Shown here: one piece after another, positions 16,834 through 27,600 of the stretch
Position numbering within the stretch: position 1 is the stretch's first letter
Layout: each line of letters starts with the position of its first letter
Source: Candidatus Kerfeldbacteria bacterium
GTDB taxonomy: Bacteria > Patescibacteriota > Patescibacteriia > SBBC01 > CAIJZX01
DNA: 51,907 bases
Direction: 5' to 3'
Assembly (NCBI GenBank): GCA_903825245.1
Contig: CAIJZX010000037.1
Span: 1 to 51,907, forward strand
Translations under genes and position numbers: made by a program
Notes under the pieces: model-generated
What the model was told of the DNA's origin: nothing
The model's input: the letters and a program-made list of their open reading frames with translations, nothing else
Databases searched by the model: none

Positions 16834-16873
16834 TAAGCCCGTGATGATGGTTCAACTCCATCCGGGGGCACCA
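16834..16873 (+). ncRNA. Orphan tRNA 3' half (T arm, acceptor 3' strand, ACCA)
   Basis: GATGG-TTCAACT-CCATC then CGGGGGC-ACCA; no adjacent 5' half. Confidence 0.5.
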
Positions 16874-16907
16874 TACTGTGTTATTTCGTCATTGTACAAA
16901 ATGTATC

Positions 16908-17378
16908 ATGGAAACCGAAAGGTCACACGAAGAAACGGAAACCCATCGCGTCATTGAAGGCGACGGCGCATTTGCCAGGATTTCGGTTCAGGAATCGGAG
17001 AAAAAAGTTTTTATCGAAGACATTGAATCCGAGCAAACGGGACAGGGCGCAGGATCCCAGCTTCTCAACACGATCAAAACCGAATATCCGGACTACAGCA
17101 TTGAAGGTATCGCCATGCCATATGATCGGCAAAATCCACATGAAGAAGTAAAAGAAGAGGATATAGAAAAAGTTATACTCCTTGAATCGGAAGCAGACTA
17201 TCGGACGCTGAGCGATGCAGAAAAAGAATTCGTAGCGAGAATCCGCCAGCAACACAAATCTCAATCAACGTTCGATCCATTTACTCGGCTCATCAAGTTT
17301 TATCGAGAGAATAACTTCGAGATTGGCGTCGGCGGCCATTTTTTTTCACAACCGCCGCATCAATTACGAAAGGTGTAA
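16908..17378 (+). CDS. Hypothetical protein with GNAT-like motif
   Basis: IEDIESEQTGQGAGSQLLNTIKTEYPDYSIEGIAMPYD. Confidence 0.6.
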   Translation: METERSHEETETHRVIEGDGAFARISVQESEKKVFIEDIESEQTGQGAGSQLLNTIKTEYPDYSIEGIAMPYDRQNPHEEVKEEDIEKVILLESEADYRTLSDAEKEFVARIRQQHKSQSTFDPFTRLIKFYRENNFEIGVGGHFFSQPPHQLRKV

Positions 17379-17404
17379 GCGGGCAGAACCAACGCTGTTT
17401 CATT

Positions 17405-18112
17405 ATGGCCATTACGAACCCCCGACAACTTCTCTCGGCGCCGACTGCTCGTGAACCTCTCGAGCGGAAAACCTCCTTTTTACAGTTTATGCTTGTGCCG
17501 GCGTTGTTTGCAGTGCTGGCAATCGTCGTGGCAGGAGGATCGTGGTTTTTGCTACGACCACAACCGTTCGTGACGGCGCAAATAACCACCTCCACAGTTC
17601 GCGCGGGAGATGTCATCACAGTAGTAGCTATGTATCGAAATGCAAAAAACCTCGGTGTTGATGAAAACGCACTTTCTGTCACGGATGTCAGCGGTCATGA
17701 TGTAACTCTGCACGACCTTATGGATCAACCAATGTTCACTGATCAGGTTGAGGCTTCGCAGCAGGGGTTACTTGGTACATCAACAGTCGAACAACGACGA
17801 CAGTGGGGTAATTCAATGCAACATTCGCTAGGGCTGCTGTCCGGCTTTTCTGTTGGCGGTGAGTATGATACCGCTAGTGCCTATGCATCGTCGCTCTCCG
17901 AGGGAGAGACTGCGCCGTATGTGGCAAAACTTATCTCATGTCCGACAATTCCAGTAGACGTAGTGCCAACGACCATCACCAAGGAATATCATATTATTGT
18001 CCTTCCACAGACGCCGCCGGGACAGTATATTGTTTCTATTCCGACAATTTTTTTCTGTGGAAGTTCGGCGCCTTCGCTGTCGTATTCGGTGACAGTTGAA
18101 GCGGGGGAATAG
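17405..18112 (+). CDS. Hypothetical single-pass membrane protein
   Basis: LVPALFAVLAIVVAGGSWFLL TM helix; 235 aa. Confidence 0.75.
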   Translation: MAITNPRQLLSAPTAREPLERKTSFLQFMLVPALFAVLAIVVAGGSWFLLRPQPFVTAQITTSTVRAGDVITVVAMYRNAKNLGVDENALSVTDVSGHDVTLHDLMDQPMFTDQVEASQQGLLGTSTVEQRRQWGNSMQHSLGLLSGFSVGGEYDTASAYASSLSEGETAPYVAKLISCPTIPVDVVPTTITKEYHIIVLPQTPPGQYIVSIPTIFFCGSSAPSLSYSVTVEAGE

Positions 18113-18193
18113 CGAACAGAAAAACAAATAACTTGCTTTCCTTGTTGATTTATGGTACAATAGCAATGTTCTGTTACCGAAAATATTTAGCAC

Positions 18194-19840
18194 ATGCCGT
18201 ATCTAACGAAAGTCCAGAAAGCGAGCAGTGAAAAACCGAGATTAACGCAACGTCCGCTCTCTGATGCGGCGTACCGTACGCTCGAGGCGTTTTCGCGTAC
18301 CCTTCCGAAACCGATTGATGAAAACGTAGCTACGATTGAAGTTCACGATACAATTTCGAATGTTGCCTGGGCGTACGAAAAGCTCCGGCAGGCTATCGAT
18401 TACCAGGACGAACACTTGTTGCGGAAGAACGCGATCGAGCGGATGCTCAAGCGCCGCTTAGTGGCGGGCGTGACCGCCGACACCGTTGCTGAACCGTTAA
18501 TTCTCGAACTTATCCGTGGCCGGTATCTACCGAACGCCACATTACCGGTGACGCTCATCGCTCAAACAGCGGAAATACTGAATCGGGCGATTCACCTGTG
18601 GACGCAGGTGCCTCACTTGACGCACGAGGAGCATGACCAACTCTTCAATTGGTACGTCGGCATTTTATCAGTGGAAATTAATGAATTACTCTCGCCAACT
18701 GAGCATGATGAGGCACTACTTCAGCTCATGTACCGTGTTACGCATCGGGATATCATTTTCGATGAATCGCACCTCAGCGAACAAGAAAAGAACACCCAAC
18801 TGTATATTGCTATCCATCGCGCACTCCTGAAGTCTGATCAGAACATTATTCGCTTCCACTTAGCGGTTCGCCAGTATCCGGAATGGACGGCTATGACACC
18901 GCAGGCAGTTACATCTTTAGCGCATCAATTGCCGGCAATTCGTGCTTCTGTAGAAGCACAGTTAATGCATCCGGTTGGCGATCTACTCCAACGGATAATG
19001 AAGAACTACACGATCATCTTTTTAGTGTTTGACGATATTGCACGACAATATGGCGTTGAAGCTGCACAAAAAATGAGTTTTCAGGAGGAGCTTATTAACG
19101 ACATCAAGCAGGCGTACGCGAATCGCCGAAAAAACATCCTCGGAAAAATTACACGAAGCATTATTCGGTCCATTATCTACGTCTTCCTAACAAAAATGTT
19201 CTTACTGGTGTTAATCGAAGTACCGGTCGAAAAGATTATTTATGCTCACGGCGCTACGAATTACGTTCCATTGATCATCAATGTTTCCTTTCCGCCATTG
19301 TTGCTCTTTTTGCTCGGTATATCTATCCGACCGGCGGGCAAGAAAAATGAGGTGGGAGTTGTCGAGAAAGTTACCGCTTTGGTGTACAACGGTGATGAAC
19401 GAAATGCCCTCGTCAAGCCGCGCAAGCCGATTCGCCGCAGTAGTTTCTTTACGAATTTATTCCGGCTAACGTACGCCATTATTTTCGTTATTGTTTTCGC
19501 GGGTATCATCGCCGTCTTATCGATGTTACATTTTACCTTCATCAGTATCATCATTTTCTTACTCTTCCTATCGATTGTCAGCTTTTTCGGTATTCGGGTT
19601 CGATTGCTGTCAAAGGAGCTACTTGTTGTTGACCAACGCGAAAATCTTTTTACGGTGCTCTTCGACTTTTTCACGTTGCCGATCCTTCAGGTTGGCCGTT
19701 GGATTTCTATTCGTGTGCCGAAAATCAACGTTCTCATCTTCTTCCTCGACGTTATCATTGAAGCGCCGTTCAAGGCGTTCCTTGAAGCGTCCGAAGGGTT
19801 CTTCGGGTTCCTACGGGAAAAGAGGGAAGAAATCTATTAG
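18194..19840 (+). CDS. Hypothetical multi-pass membrane protein
   Basis: 548 aa with several C-terminal TM helices; promoter-like TTGCTT-17-TACAAT upstream. Confidence 0.8.
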   Translation: MPYLTKVQKASSEKPRLTQRPLSDAAYRTLEAFSRTLPKPIDENVATIEVHDTISNVAWAYEKLRQAIDYQDEHLLRKNAIERMLKRRLVAGVTADTVAEPLILELIRGRYLPNATLPVTLIAQTAEILNRAIHLWTQVPHLTHEEHDQLFNWYVGILSVEINELLSPTEHDEALLQLMYRVTHRDIIFDESHLSEQEKNTQLYIAIHRALLKSDQNIIRFHLAVRQYPEWTAMTPQAVTSLAHQLPAIRASVEAQLMHPVGDLLQRIMKNYTIIFLVFDDIARQYGVEAAQKMSFQEELINDIKQAYANRRKNILGKITRSIIRSIIYVFLTKMFLLVLIEVPVEKIIYAHGATNYVPLIINVSFPPLLLFLLGISIRPAGKKNEVGVVEKVTALVYNGDERNALVKPRKPIRRSSFFTNLFRLTYAIIFVIVFAGIIAVLSMLHFTFISIIIFLLFLSIVSFFGIRVRLLSKELLVVDQRENLFTVLFDFFTLPILQVGRWISIRVPKINVLIFFLDVIIEAPFKAFLEASEGFFGFLREKREEIY

Positions 19841-19953
19841 TGCGATAAAGCTTCCCTCCTAAATCAGGAGGAGGGGTGGCCGACAGGCGAGTGGATGGTC
19901 GGGGTAAAACGTCAGGGCTTTGTTTTTTTTTCAAAAGTGTATATACTGTCCCC

Positions 19954-20205
19954 ATGGACAACCTGGTTTTCAATTTGAATTCAGTTTTCAATGATGTTAT
20001 CCGCCGCATGGAGGATGAGGGTGCCTTTGATCGCGATGCGTATTACGATTTTGTGACGGAGATTATTGAAGAAAAACGCGAACTCGGTGAAATCACTGAT
20101 GACGACGATATCGACGAAATGATGGAAGTGCTGAAGAAGCGTTGGCCGGATGCTGAAGGTGCACTCCAAAGCGGCCACGGTGACGATATTCTCGACGAGT
20201 CCTAA
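19954..20205 (+). CDS. Hypothetical acidic protein (83 aa)
   Basis: ATG at 19954, 6 nt after a TATACT -10 box. Confidence 0.65.
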   Translation: MDNLVFNLNSVFNDVIRRMEDEGAFDRDAYYDFVTEIIEEKRELGEITDDDDIDEMMEVLKKRWPDAEGALQSGHGDDILDES

Positions 20206-20459
20206 TGACCGAACAGCAGTCGCAGTCCACCTCGCCAATCATCCGGGTCGAAATCGATCGGGAATTGTGCATTGGTGCGGCTTCGTGTATTGCTGTGGCG
20301 CCAGAAGCGTTTGAACTTGATGGTGAGAATAAAGCGATTACCAAGCCGATGTGGCGTGATTTGACGGATGAACAGCTGTTCAATGCCGCGAAATCCTGCC
20401 CCGTAGCAGCTATCTATCTCTATAATCAACAACAGCAGCGCCTCTATCCTGCGGCGTAA
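20205..20459 (+). CDS. Ferredoxin
   Basis: IDRELCIGAASCIAVAPEAFEL...AAKSCPVAAIYLY. Confidence 0.8.
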   Translation: MTEQQSQSTSPIIRVEIDRELCIGAASCIAVAPEAFELDGENKAITKPMWRDLTDEQLFNAAKSCPVAAIYLYNQQQQRLYPAA

Positions 20460-20535
20460 ACGTTTCCACATGTCGGGGTTGCATCAATTTTCTCATTCGT
20501 CTATACTACACTGTGTAGTAGCCTCATCATATTAA

Positions 20536-21330
20536 ATGCAAAAACCTATGGAGAGTACTCATCCAACGCCGGTCGCCAAGACGGGATCCGGCATCTTCGA
20601 CGGAGCGTCACCGAAACTAACGTTCCTTTTTGGTTTTATCGCTGGTGTTGCCTTAACCGGTATTATCGGATTAGCGATCGTTTTACCGAAAGTCTATAGT
20701 TCATCAAAGACATCAACCGCTGCTGCGGCTACTAATACAACGAATACGGCGGCAGCAGCGGCTACGTTTTCGAATGTTAAGGCTGTTACCTCAGCTGATT
20801 TGATGCGCGGCGATAAGAACGCCAAGTTGACCTTGGTAGAATTTTCAGATTTGGAGTGCCCATACTGCAAAACATTCCACGCGACGATGAAGCAGATGTT
20901 GACCGACTATGCCGGAAAAGTGAATTGGGTCTATCGAAACTTCCCGCTGTCCTTCCACGCCAATGGCCAGAAAGAAGCTGAGGCGCAGCTTTGTGTCGGT
21001 AAACTGGGCGGCCAGACTAAGGAATGGGATTTCATCGACAAGATCTATGAACGGACAACCTCGAATGGTACGGGTTTTGCTTTAACTGCACTTGGACCCT
21101 TAGCTAAGGAGGTCGGTGTTGACCAGACCAAATTCCAAAGTTGTCTTGACAGTAATGAAATGGCGCAGACCGTCAAAGATCAAGAAGCAGATGGAACGAC
21201 TGGTGGCGTGACAGGAACACCGACAACGTTGATTGTTGATCAGAATGGCAAGACGCTCGACGGTATTCCGGGCGCCTACCCAATTGATCAGGCGAAAGCA
21301 TATATCGACAAAGCATTGGCGGCACTCTAA
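20536..21330 (+). CDS. DsbA-family thiol-disulfide oxidoreductase, membrane anchored
   Basis: EFSDLECPYCKTFH, TGTPTTLIVDQNG. Confidence 0.9.
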   Translation: MQKPMESTHPTPVAKTGSGIFDGASPKLTFLFGFIAGVALTGIIGLAIVLPKVYSSSKTSTAAAATNTTNTAAAAATFSNVKAVTSADLMRGDKNAKLTLVEFSDLECPYCKTFHATMKQMLTDYAGKVNWVYRNFPLSFHANGQKEAEAQLCVGKLGGQTKEWDFIDKIYERTTSNGTGFALTALGPLAKEVGVDQTKFQSCLDSNEMAQTVKDQEADGTTGGVTGTPTTLIVDQNGKTLDGIPGAYPIDQAKAYIDKALAAL

Positions 21331-21355
21331 TCCCTTACTTTCGTTTACATTGTAT

Positions 21356-21388
21356 CCCTCTCCTCCAATAGGAGAGGGATTTTAGTTA
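21356..21388 (+). terminator. Hairpin terminator
   Basis: TCCCTCTCCTCCaatAGGAGAGGGATTTTAGTT. Confidence 0.65.
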
Positions 21389-21515
21389 TTTGGGATTTTT
21401 CAAGCATTTTCATGATGTCGCATGCTCTAATCGAACAAATGAACGTAAAGCTTGCTTTTATCATAAAAATGTGCTATACTATAGACAAATCAAAAAGTAA
21501 AAAAACAAAAAACTT

Positions 21516-24500
21516 ATGTTTCGCCGGGTGCAGAGTGAAATACAGCGTTTAAGTAGGTATTTTCGATTATACCAAAATAAATGGCACATTATCGGTTTTA
21601 CCGGCGTGGCGCTGCTTTTTGTTGGGGGAATATTCTGGTCTCAAGCCTCTCACGCGGGGGCAACAACTACCTATCCCCACACCCTACCGGCTACGCCCGG
21701 GGTATTGGCTTCAAGTGGTAGTCAGGACAAAGATTTTGCCATGATCAAAAAAGATGGCGTTTGGCATGTTTTTGCAATTTATGCCTGTGCGGAGACGCAA
21801 GGTATTCCGTGTCTTGGACTGATGCACGTGCATTCGACCGATTTGACCAACTGGACAGAAGATGGGTATGTTATTCCGCCCAGTAGTGATGCGGCGGCCT
21901 GGAATTCTTTGGATATTTGGGCCCCCACGGTTGTCAAAAACCCTACGGATGGGAAATATTATCTCTTTTACACCGGAGTTAAGAAAGATGTGAATGGCGT
22001 CCGGGAGCAGCGAATCGGCGTGGCTACGTCGACGAATTTGTACGACTGGGACATGGTGGACTATCCGAACCCAGTTGTTGACTGTTCGACGTTCAGTTGG
22101 ACGTATTACAAACCCGCCGATACTAGCGGCGACGCGGCTGCTTGCCGTGATCCGTATGTTAACTGGGATCCCGACCAGGGACAATGGGTGATGACGATGG
22201 CGACGCGAGGTAATAACCCTGGATCGTATGCCTGGACACCTGGAGACGTGATGATCGCGGGGATCGCTACTTCTCACGACCTTATCCATTGGACGGATTC
22301 TGGGTATATCACGCAAACTAAAGGGTATAAATTAGAATCACCGCATTTTTTTAAACACGGTTCGACATGGTATTTGCTCTGGACAGGCGATGCTGGTTCG
22401 CCTCCGGACTATGTCCACGGACTGTATTTGAGTAACCGGAATATTCACTATTCCACCTCATCGTCGCTCTACAGCGGTTTTAGCGCTGGGGCTTCATTTG
22501 CTCCCGCCGACTATTGGAATTACGCCTCGGAATATTATGATGATGGAGCGTATCAATATTTTGCCAGTGTTATGGGAAGTTCGTTAGATTTTTATTCTAC
22601 TGTCTGGAGCGGGGATGCTATCTCCTTATATCATACTCCCGAAGAGCTGCTCAAACCCCACCCAATAGCCAGTGTGGCCTTTGGGAAAATTAGCGGCACA
22701 GTCTGGGCCGACACGAATGGCGACGGTGTTCGACAAAATTATGAGTCGGGAAAGAATGGCGTGACGATAACGCTGTATGAAGATGATGGTGATGGAAAAT
22801 TTGATGTCACGAAAGATGGTATTTCTCCCTACGTCACGACTACTACCGGAGATGATCCGAATACTGTTGGGACGCAAACTGGCTACTACGGGTTCACAAA
22901 CGTTTTGCCGGGAACATATTGGGTATCAATTGACTCGGTGAATTATAGTGTCGGGCACGCGTTAGCCGGATATGCTCCGCGTATCGGCTCAAACATCACG
23001 AAGTTCGTGGTTGGTGAGGCTCAGAGTTACAGTAGTCAAGATATTGTTTTTGGTGCCGACAGCACGGTTTGGGATCTGAACAATGTAAGTATGTTTACCA
23101 CCAACGGCGTGATCATGGCAAATGGTCGAGCGACGATCACCTCGGGGACGGGAACGCTGCAACCAGTTGTTGACCAGCCCATACCTTTCTCACGTCTGAA
23201 AAATTTTGATGCCGACGTTCTGGAACAAGGCGGTGTGGTACATTTTGTCCTGTCCAATGATAATGGCACATCATGGTTGTATTGGAACGGCAGTGGCTGG
23301 GTTCTCAGTGACAGTAGCGTCAGCCAAAGTTCGAGCGTTCCCGATATTCGAACGAACGCCATGTCGTTTCCGGCCGGAGCTGGGGAGTTCTTGTGGCGGG
23401 CGGTGCTCCAAAGTCCAAGTGATGCGCCGGCGATTCTTTTGCGAGTCGGAGTGTTGACGAATAGTACCCCGGCTATACCGATTGTTGTATGTCCAACGAA
23501 CGGGCAGGTTGAAACCGCTCAACCGCAGTTATGTTTTTCTTCGACCGACCCCGAGGGTGAAGGAATGCAATTTGTAGTTGATCTTGATACGATGCCGACG
23601 TTTACCTCGAGTAACTATCGCCGCTATTCTCAGTCCAGCTCGCAGTTTGGATGGTTGGGACAAAATAATGGGAATTTAACTATGTTTGGCAATGCTGCTT
23701 TGGCCACTCTGACAATCAACAATCCGTTGACTCCGGGAACGTGGTACTGGCGAGTAGCTGCAGAAGATCCACTCGGCTCAGATCTACTTTCCGTAGCTTC
23801 GACAACGCACTCGTTTGTTGTACCGGCGCCGGTAACCTTGGGCCTGATAACCACCCGATCGACCACATCATCAATCACGGTCAGCTGGACGACGAACACA
23901 TCGGTCACAAGTTCGGTGCAGTTTGGCGCGACGACGGCGTATGGAAGTCAAACAGAAACTAGCGCTGGAATCACACATACGGCAACCATCAGCGGACTTG
24001 CGTTTGGGACAAAGTATCATCTGCGAGTCACCGCCGATGCTGGCAGTGGGCAGACGATTAGAAGCGGGGATATCGTGGCGCAAACAAACGTCGCGACTAT
24101 TTCTGGAATAACGGTTATGGCTATTGGGACGAGTATCACCGTTCGTTGGCAAACAGACATTGCTGTTCCCAGTTCGGTTTTGTTCGGAACGACGACGGCG
24201 TATGGTGGTCAAACAATGAGCCGTACCAGTACCGATCACGAGGCGATCATCAACGGGCTTAAAGCAGGCGCGACCTACCATCTGCGGGTGGTATCGGATG
24301 CGGGTAACGGATGGCTAGTACAAAGCGGAGATGTCATGGCGCAAACAGCCGGTACGAGCATTTCCGGTATATCGGTTACGACCACGAAAAATAGTGCTAC
24401 CATTACATGGATGACCACCGATTCGGCTACTACCAAAGTGCTCTATCGAAAATCATCACTGAAGACTGATCAAAGCATCTCTAGTAAGGGTCTTACACGT

Positions 24501-24620
24501 CAACATAAAGTAACGCTTGCGAAATTGTCGGCGAAAACAAAGTATCAGTACCAAATTCTCAGTACCGGCTCCTCGATCGCAAAATCAACGACACTATTCT
24601 TCACTACCAAAGCAAAATAA
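21516..24620 (+). CDS. GH43-like beta-propeller surface protein with SdrD-B-like and FN3-type domains
   Basis: DIWAPTVVKNPTDGKYYLFYTG and CRDPYVNWDPDQGQWVM; SGTVWADTNGDGVRQNYESGKNGVTITLYED; three C-terminal repeats TVSWTTNTSVTSSVQFGATTAYG. Confidence 0.8.
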   Translation: MFRRVQSEIQRLSRYFRLYQNKWHIIGFTGVALLFVGGIFWSQASHAGATTTYPHTLPATPGVLASSGSQDKDFAMIKKDGVWHVFAIYACAETQGIPCLGLMHVHSTDLTNWTEDGYVIPPSSDAAAWNSLDIWAPTVVKNPTDGKYYLFYTGVKKDVNGVREQRIGVATSTNLYDWDMVDYPNPVVDCSTFSWTYYKPADTSGDAAACRDPYVNWDPDQGQWVMTMATRGNNPGSYAWTPGDVMIAGIATSHDLIHWTDSGYITQTKGYKLESPHFFKHGSTWYLLWTGDAGSPPDYVHGLYLSNRNIHYSTSSSLYSGFSAGASFAPADYWNYASEYYDDGAYQYFASVMGSSLDFYSTVWSGDAISLYHTPEELLKPHPIASVAFGKISGTVWADTNGDGVRQNYESGKNGVTITLYEDDGDGKFDVTKDGISPYVTTTTGDDPNTVGTQTGYYGFTNVLPGTYWVSIDSVNYSVGHALAGYAPRIGSNITKFVVGEAQSYSSQDIVFGADSTVWDLNNVSMFTTNGVIMANGRATITSGTGTLQPVVDQPIPFSRLKNFDADVLEQGGVVHFVLSNDNGTSWLYWNGSGWVLSDSSVSQSSSVPDIRTNAMSFPAGAGEFLWRAVLQSPSDAPAILLRVGVLTNSTPAIPIVVCPTNGQVETAQPQLCFSSTDPEGEGMQFVVDLDTMPTFTSSNYRRYSQSSSQFGWLGQNNGNLTMFGNAALATLTINNPLTPGTWYWRVAAEDPLGSDLLSVASTTHSFVVPAPVTLGLITTRSTTSSITVSWTTNTSVTSSVQFGATTAYGSQTETSAGITHTATISGLAFGTKYHLRVTADAGSGQTIRSGDIVAQTNVATISGITVMAIGTSITVRWQTDIAVPSSVLFGTTTAYGGQTMSRTSTDHEAIINGLKAGATYHLRVVSDAGNGWLVQSGDVMAQTAGTSISGISVTTTKNSATITWMTTDSATTKVLYRKSSLKTDQSISSKGLTRQHKVTLAKLSAKTKYQYQILSTGSSIAKSTTLFFTTKAK

Positions 24621-24622
24621 TC

Positions 24623-27600
24623 GTGTTACTTCACTTGTCACAATTGAAAAGCCGCCAAGCACGAATCAAAATCACCACGCTGCTGGTCGGTGCTTTGTTG
24701 GTATCACTTATCAGCTATGGTATTTCGGTTCGACCGCAAACCGTTCGAGCAGACACCGTTTCCATTACGGGCACGATATTCGATAATGGTGGAGATCCGC
24801 CGGATGCTCCGTACATCCTCTGTGCCTCAAATCCCACGATGGTGGTGGATATGCGTGTTACTAGTGCCGACCACTCAAACAGTGCCGACTACTCAACGGC
24901 AATAACTTGCGACGGTAATGGGTATGTCGTGTATTCCATACCAAACGTAAGTCTCTCGGCCAATGCCATCATCACGGCAGTCATGCACGATGATACTGGA
25001 TACCAAGGGAGCGTTGTCGTTCGTGGCCCATCGAATCCGGCGAGTATTGACCCAGTTGATATTGTAGCCTGGGAAACGACAATTGAACAGTTTGGTGTTG
25101 GCGCCATCACGAATAGTGATCTTGATACCTATGATCAAGGGGATAACCCTTCTATCGACTACCTCGTTACCGGCACGGCACTCACAATTCCGAGCCCGGC
25201 GACCAGTGCGTTTCATGTTCTGACGAATACCGCTTATGCACCAGGTGGAAACACAAACTTTAGTTCACTGGGGGTCATTCTCGAAACTGGAGCCAGTATT
25301 ACGTTGAATGGAACCACAAATACACTTTCGTCCCTCTCAATGAGTCCAAGTTCAACCGCGGTATTTAATGGTAGTTCGAACACCCTGGGCTCTGTATCAA
25401 TCGGCACTGGGGCAACATTGACTACGGCCGGATCGACGAAAAATAATTTTTCCGGGTTAACAGTTACCGGTGGGTTTGTTCATATCAATAGTGTGGCACA
25501 ATTGACTGGCAGTGTGTCGAACGTTGGCGGTACAATTGATTATACAATCGGTACACCAACGGTCACGCTCTTCCTGGCCATAGTTAGTGGTCAGTTTCAT
25601 ACGTACAATGCCACAGTCAGCAGCCATGCCACTTTTACAACAACGGCCGTTGCTACTATAGACAATGACCTTAACGATACTGGCCAAAAAATCGATTTGC
25701 AGGGTAATGCATCGGTAACTGTAGGACACGATTTGACTGTAGGTCTCGGAATGGTGAATTTATCGGGCACGTTAACGGTGGGGAACAACCTGACGACCAG
25801 TTCAGTGGGCACTATTAAGTTGCAAACCTCTGTCACCCAAAGTACCGTCACCGTAAACGGTTCAACACTTGGTGGCGGCACAGGGGACTTGGTGTTCAAT
25901 AATCTGTCGAAATCCCAGTCAGGGACGCTGACGTGGAGCAATGCGGGTGGAAATATTGTGACCGGTCGGCTCACTGTTTCATCGGGGACACTTGTTTTAC
26001 CGAACGCGCTCACTGTCCAATCCATCGATGACACTGGAGGAAGTATAGATTCTAGTAACAATAGCGCGTTGCATCTCCAAAGCAGGACAGATTCGACATT
26101 GAATATTCATTCGACACTGAAAAATGTTGATATCAACGACGGACTGGTCGGGTACTATAAACTCGATGACTCAGCATCGGGAACAACGACCGATAGTTCG
26201 AGCTTTGGCAATACCGGGACGGTTGGTCACGATGCCGGCGGATCAGACCCCACATTAAGTACGGATTTTCCGTCGCAAATACAGTTCAACGATTCACATA
26301 GTATGAGTTTCAATGGAATGACGTCATATTCATATGTTGGTCTTGGGAACCCGGCCAGCTTGAATTATAATTTTGGCGACACAATCAGCATGTCGGCTTG
26401 GATAAAGCCAAGCACGTTATCGGGCAATCGCAATATTATCTCCAAATCGTACAACACGACACAGGGCGCGCCATATTATGCCTGGGATCTAATGCAAATT
26501 AACAATTGGCTAACGTGTCGGATTAGCAGTGCCAGCACAAGCACGATGACGGTCATTAGCTCTGGAGTTGGTCCCGGTGCGCTCTTACAGAATACCTGGC
26601 AACATGTAGCCTGTATCTACGACGGAACAAATGTAAAAATTTTCATTAATGGTGTTGATGTTGGAACAACGTCCGGTGCGTGGGCTGGTAACGATGTGGC
26701 GGCTACCGCGCCAACCGTGCGCATCGGCGCTCGCAGTGCCACCCCTACTGGGGTCGGTGGGGGGGATGAATATTTTAGCGGCTTGATTGATGATGTGCGA
26801 ATTTATAATCGGGCGCTCAGTTCGGGCCCATTGTCTGAACTCAGTACTCTTGCGAATGGCGGCACGGCACTCAATTTTTCTGGCAGTACGTATACCCTCG
26901 GTCACGCACTCAGTATTTCCGGCAACCTTACACTGCCGACAGGAACGTTGGATGTTAGTACAAATAATTACCCGATTTCGGTTGGCGGATCGATCAACCT
27001 AACGGGCGGCGTCCTGGTTCCGCGAGCGGGAACAGTTACATTGACGGGGTCCGGCACAGGAAATACGATCACCAGCGCCGGCCAGCAGTTTAGTGGTTTG
27101 ATGGTCAACGGTTCCGGCGGAATATGGACACTCAGTGATCCACTCACCGTAACGGGAGCACTTGGAATTCAAAATGGCACGCTTGATGTCGGATCTAACT
27201 TAGCAATTTCGGCGGCCACGCTCAATCAAACCGGTGGCACATTGCAATCACGCGCGGGAACGATCTCGCTAACGAGCGCCTCGGATGTTCCGGTTGCCGT
27301 TCTTTCACCGCTGAATATTTTACAATTGCAAGGAGCGGCAACATATACCTTTTCGGGCACGGCAACCATTGCCACGCTAACGCCATCTGTTGGCAGCACC
27401 CTGAATGCCGGTACATCTGCTTTAACGATAAGTAATGATTTCACAGTTCCTAATGGTGTCGGGTTCGTTGGAGGGTCGGGTAGTGTATCTTTTGCTGGAA
27501 ACATGACCCTGGGAAACAGCGTTTCATTTATACCGGGCACGTCAACGATCACGATGACCGGGGCATCAAAGAACCTGACATTGAACGGCACGCAATCATT

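Noticed and set aside
25597-26061. Minus-strand ORFs within the giant surface gene (also 27226-27591, 27601-27984)
   Set aside because: Shadow ORFs of a Thr/Ser/Val-rich coding strand
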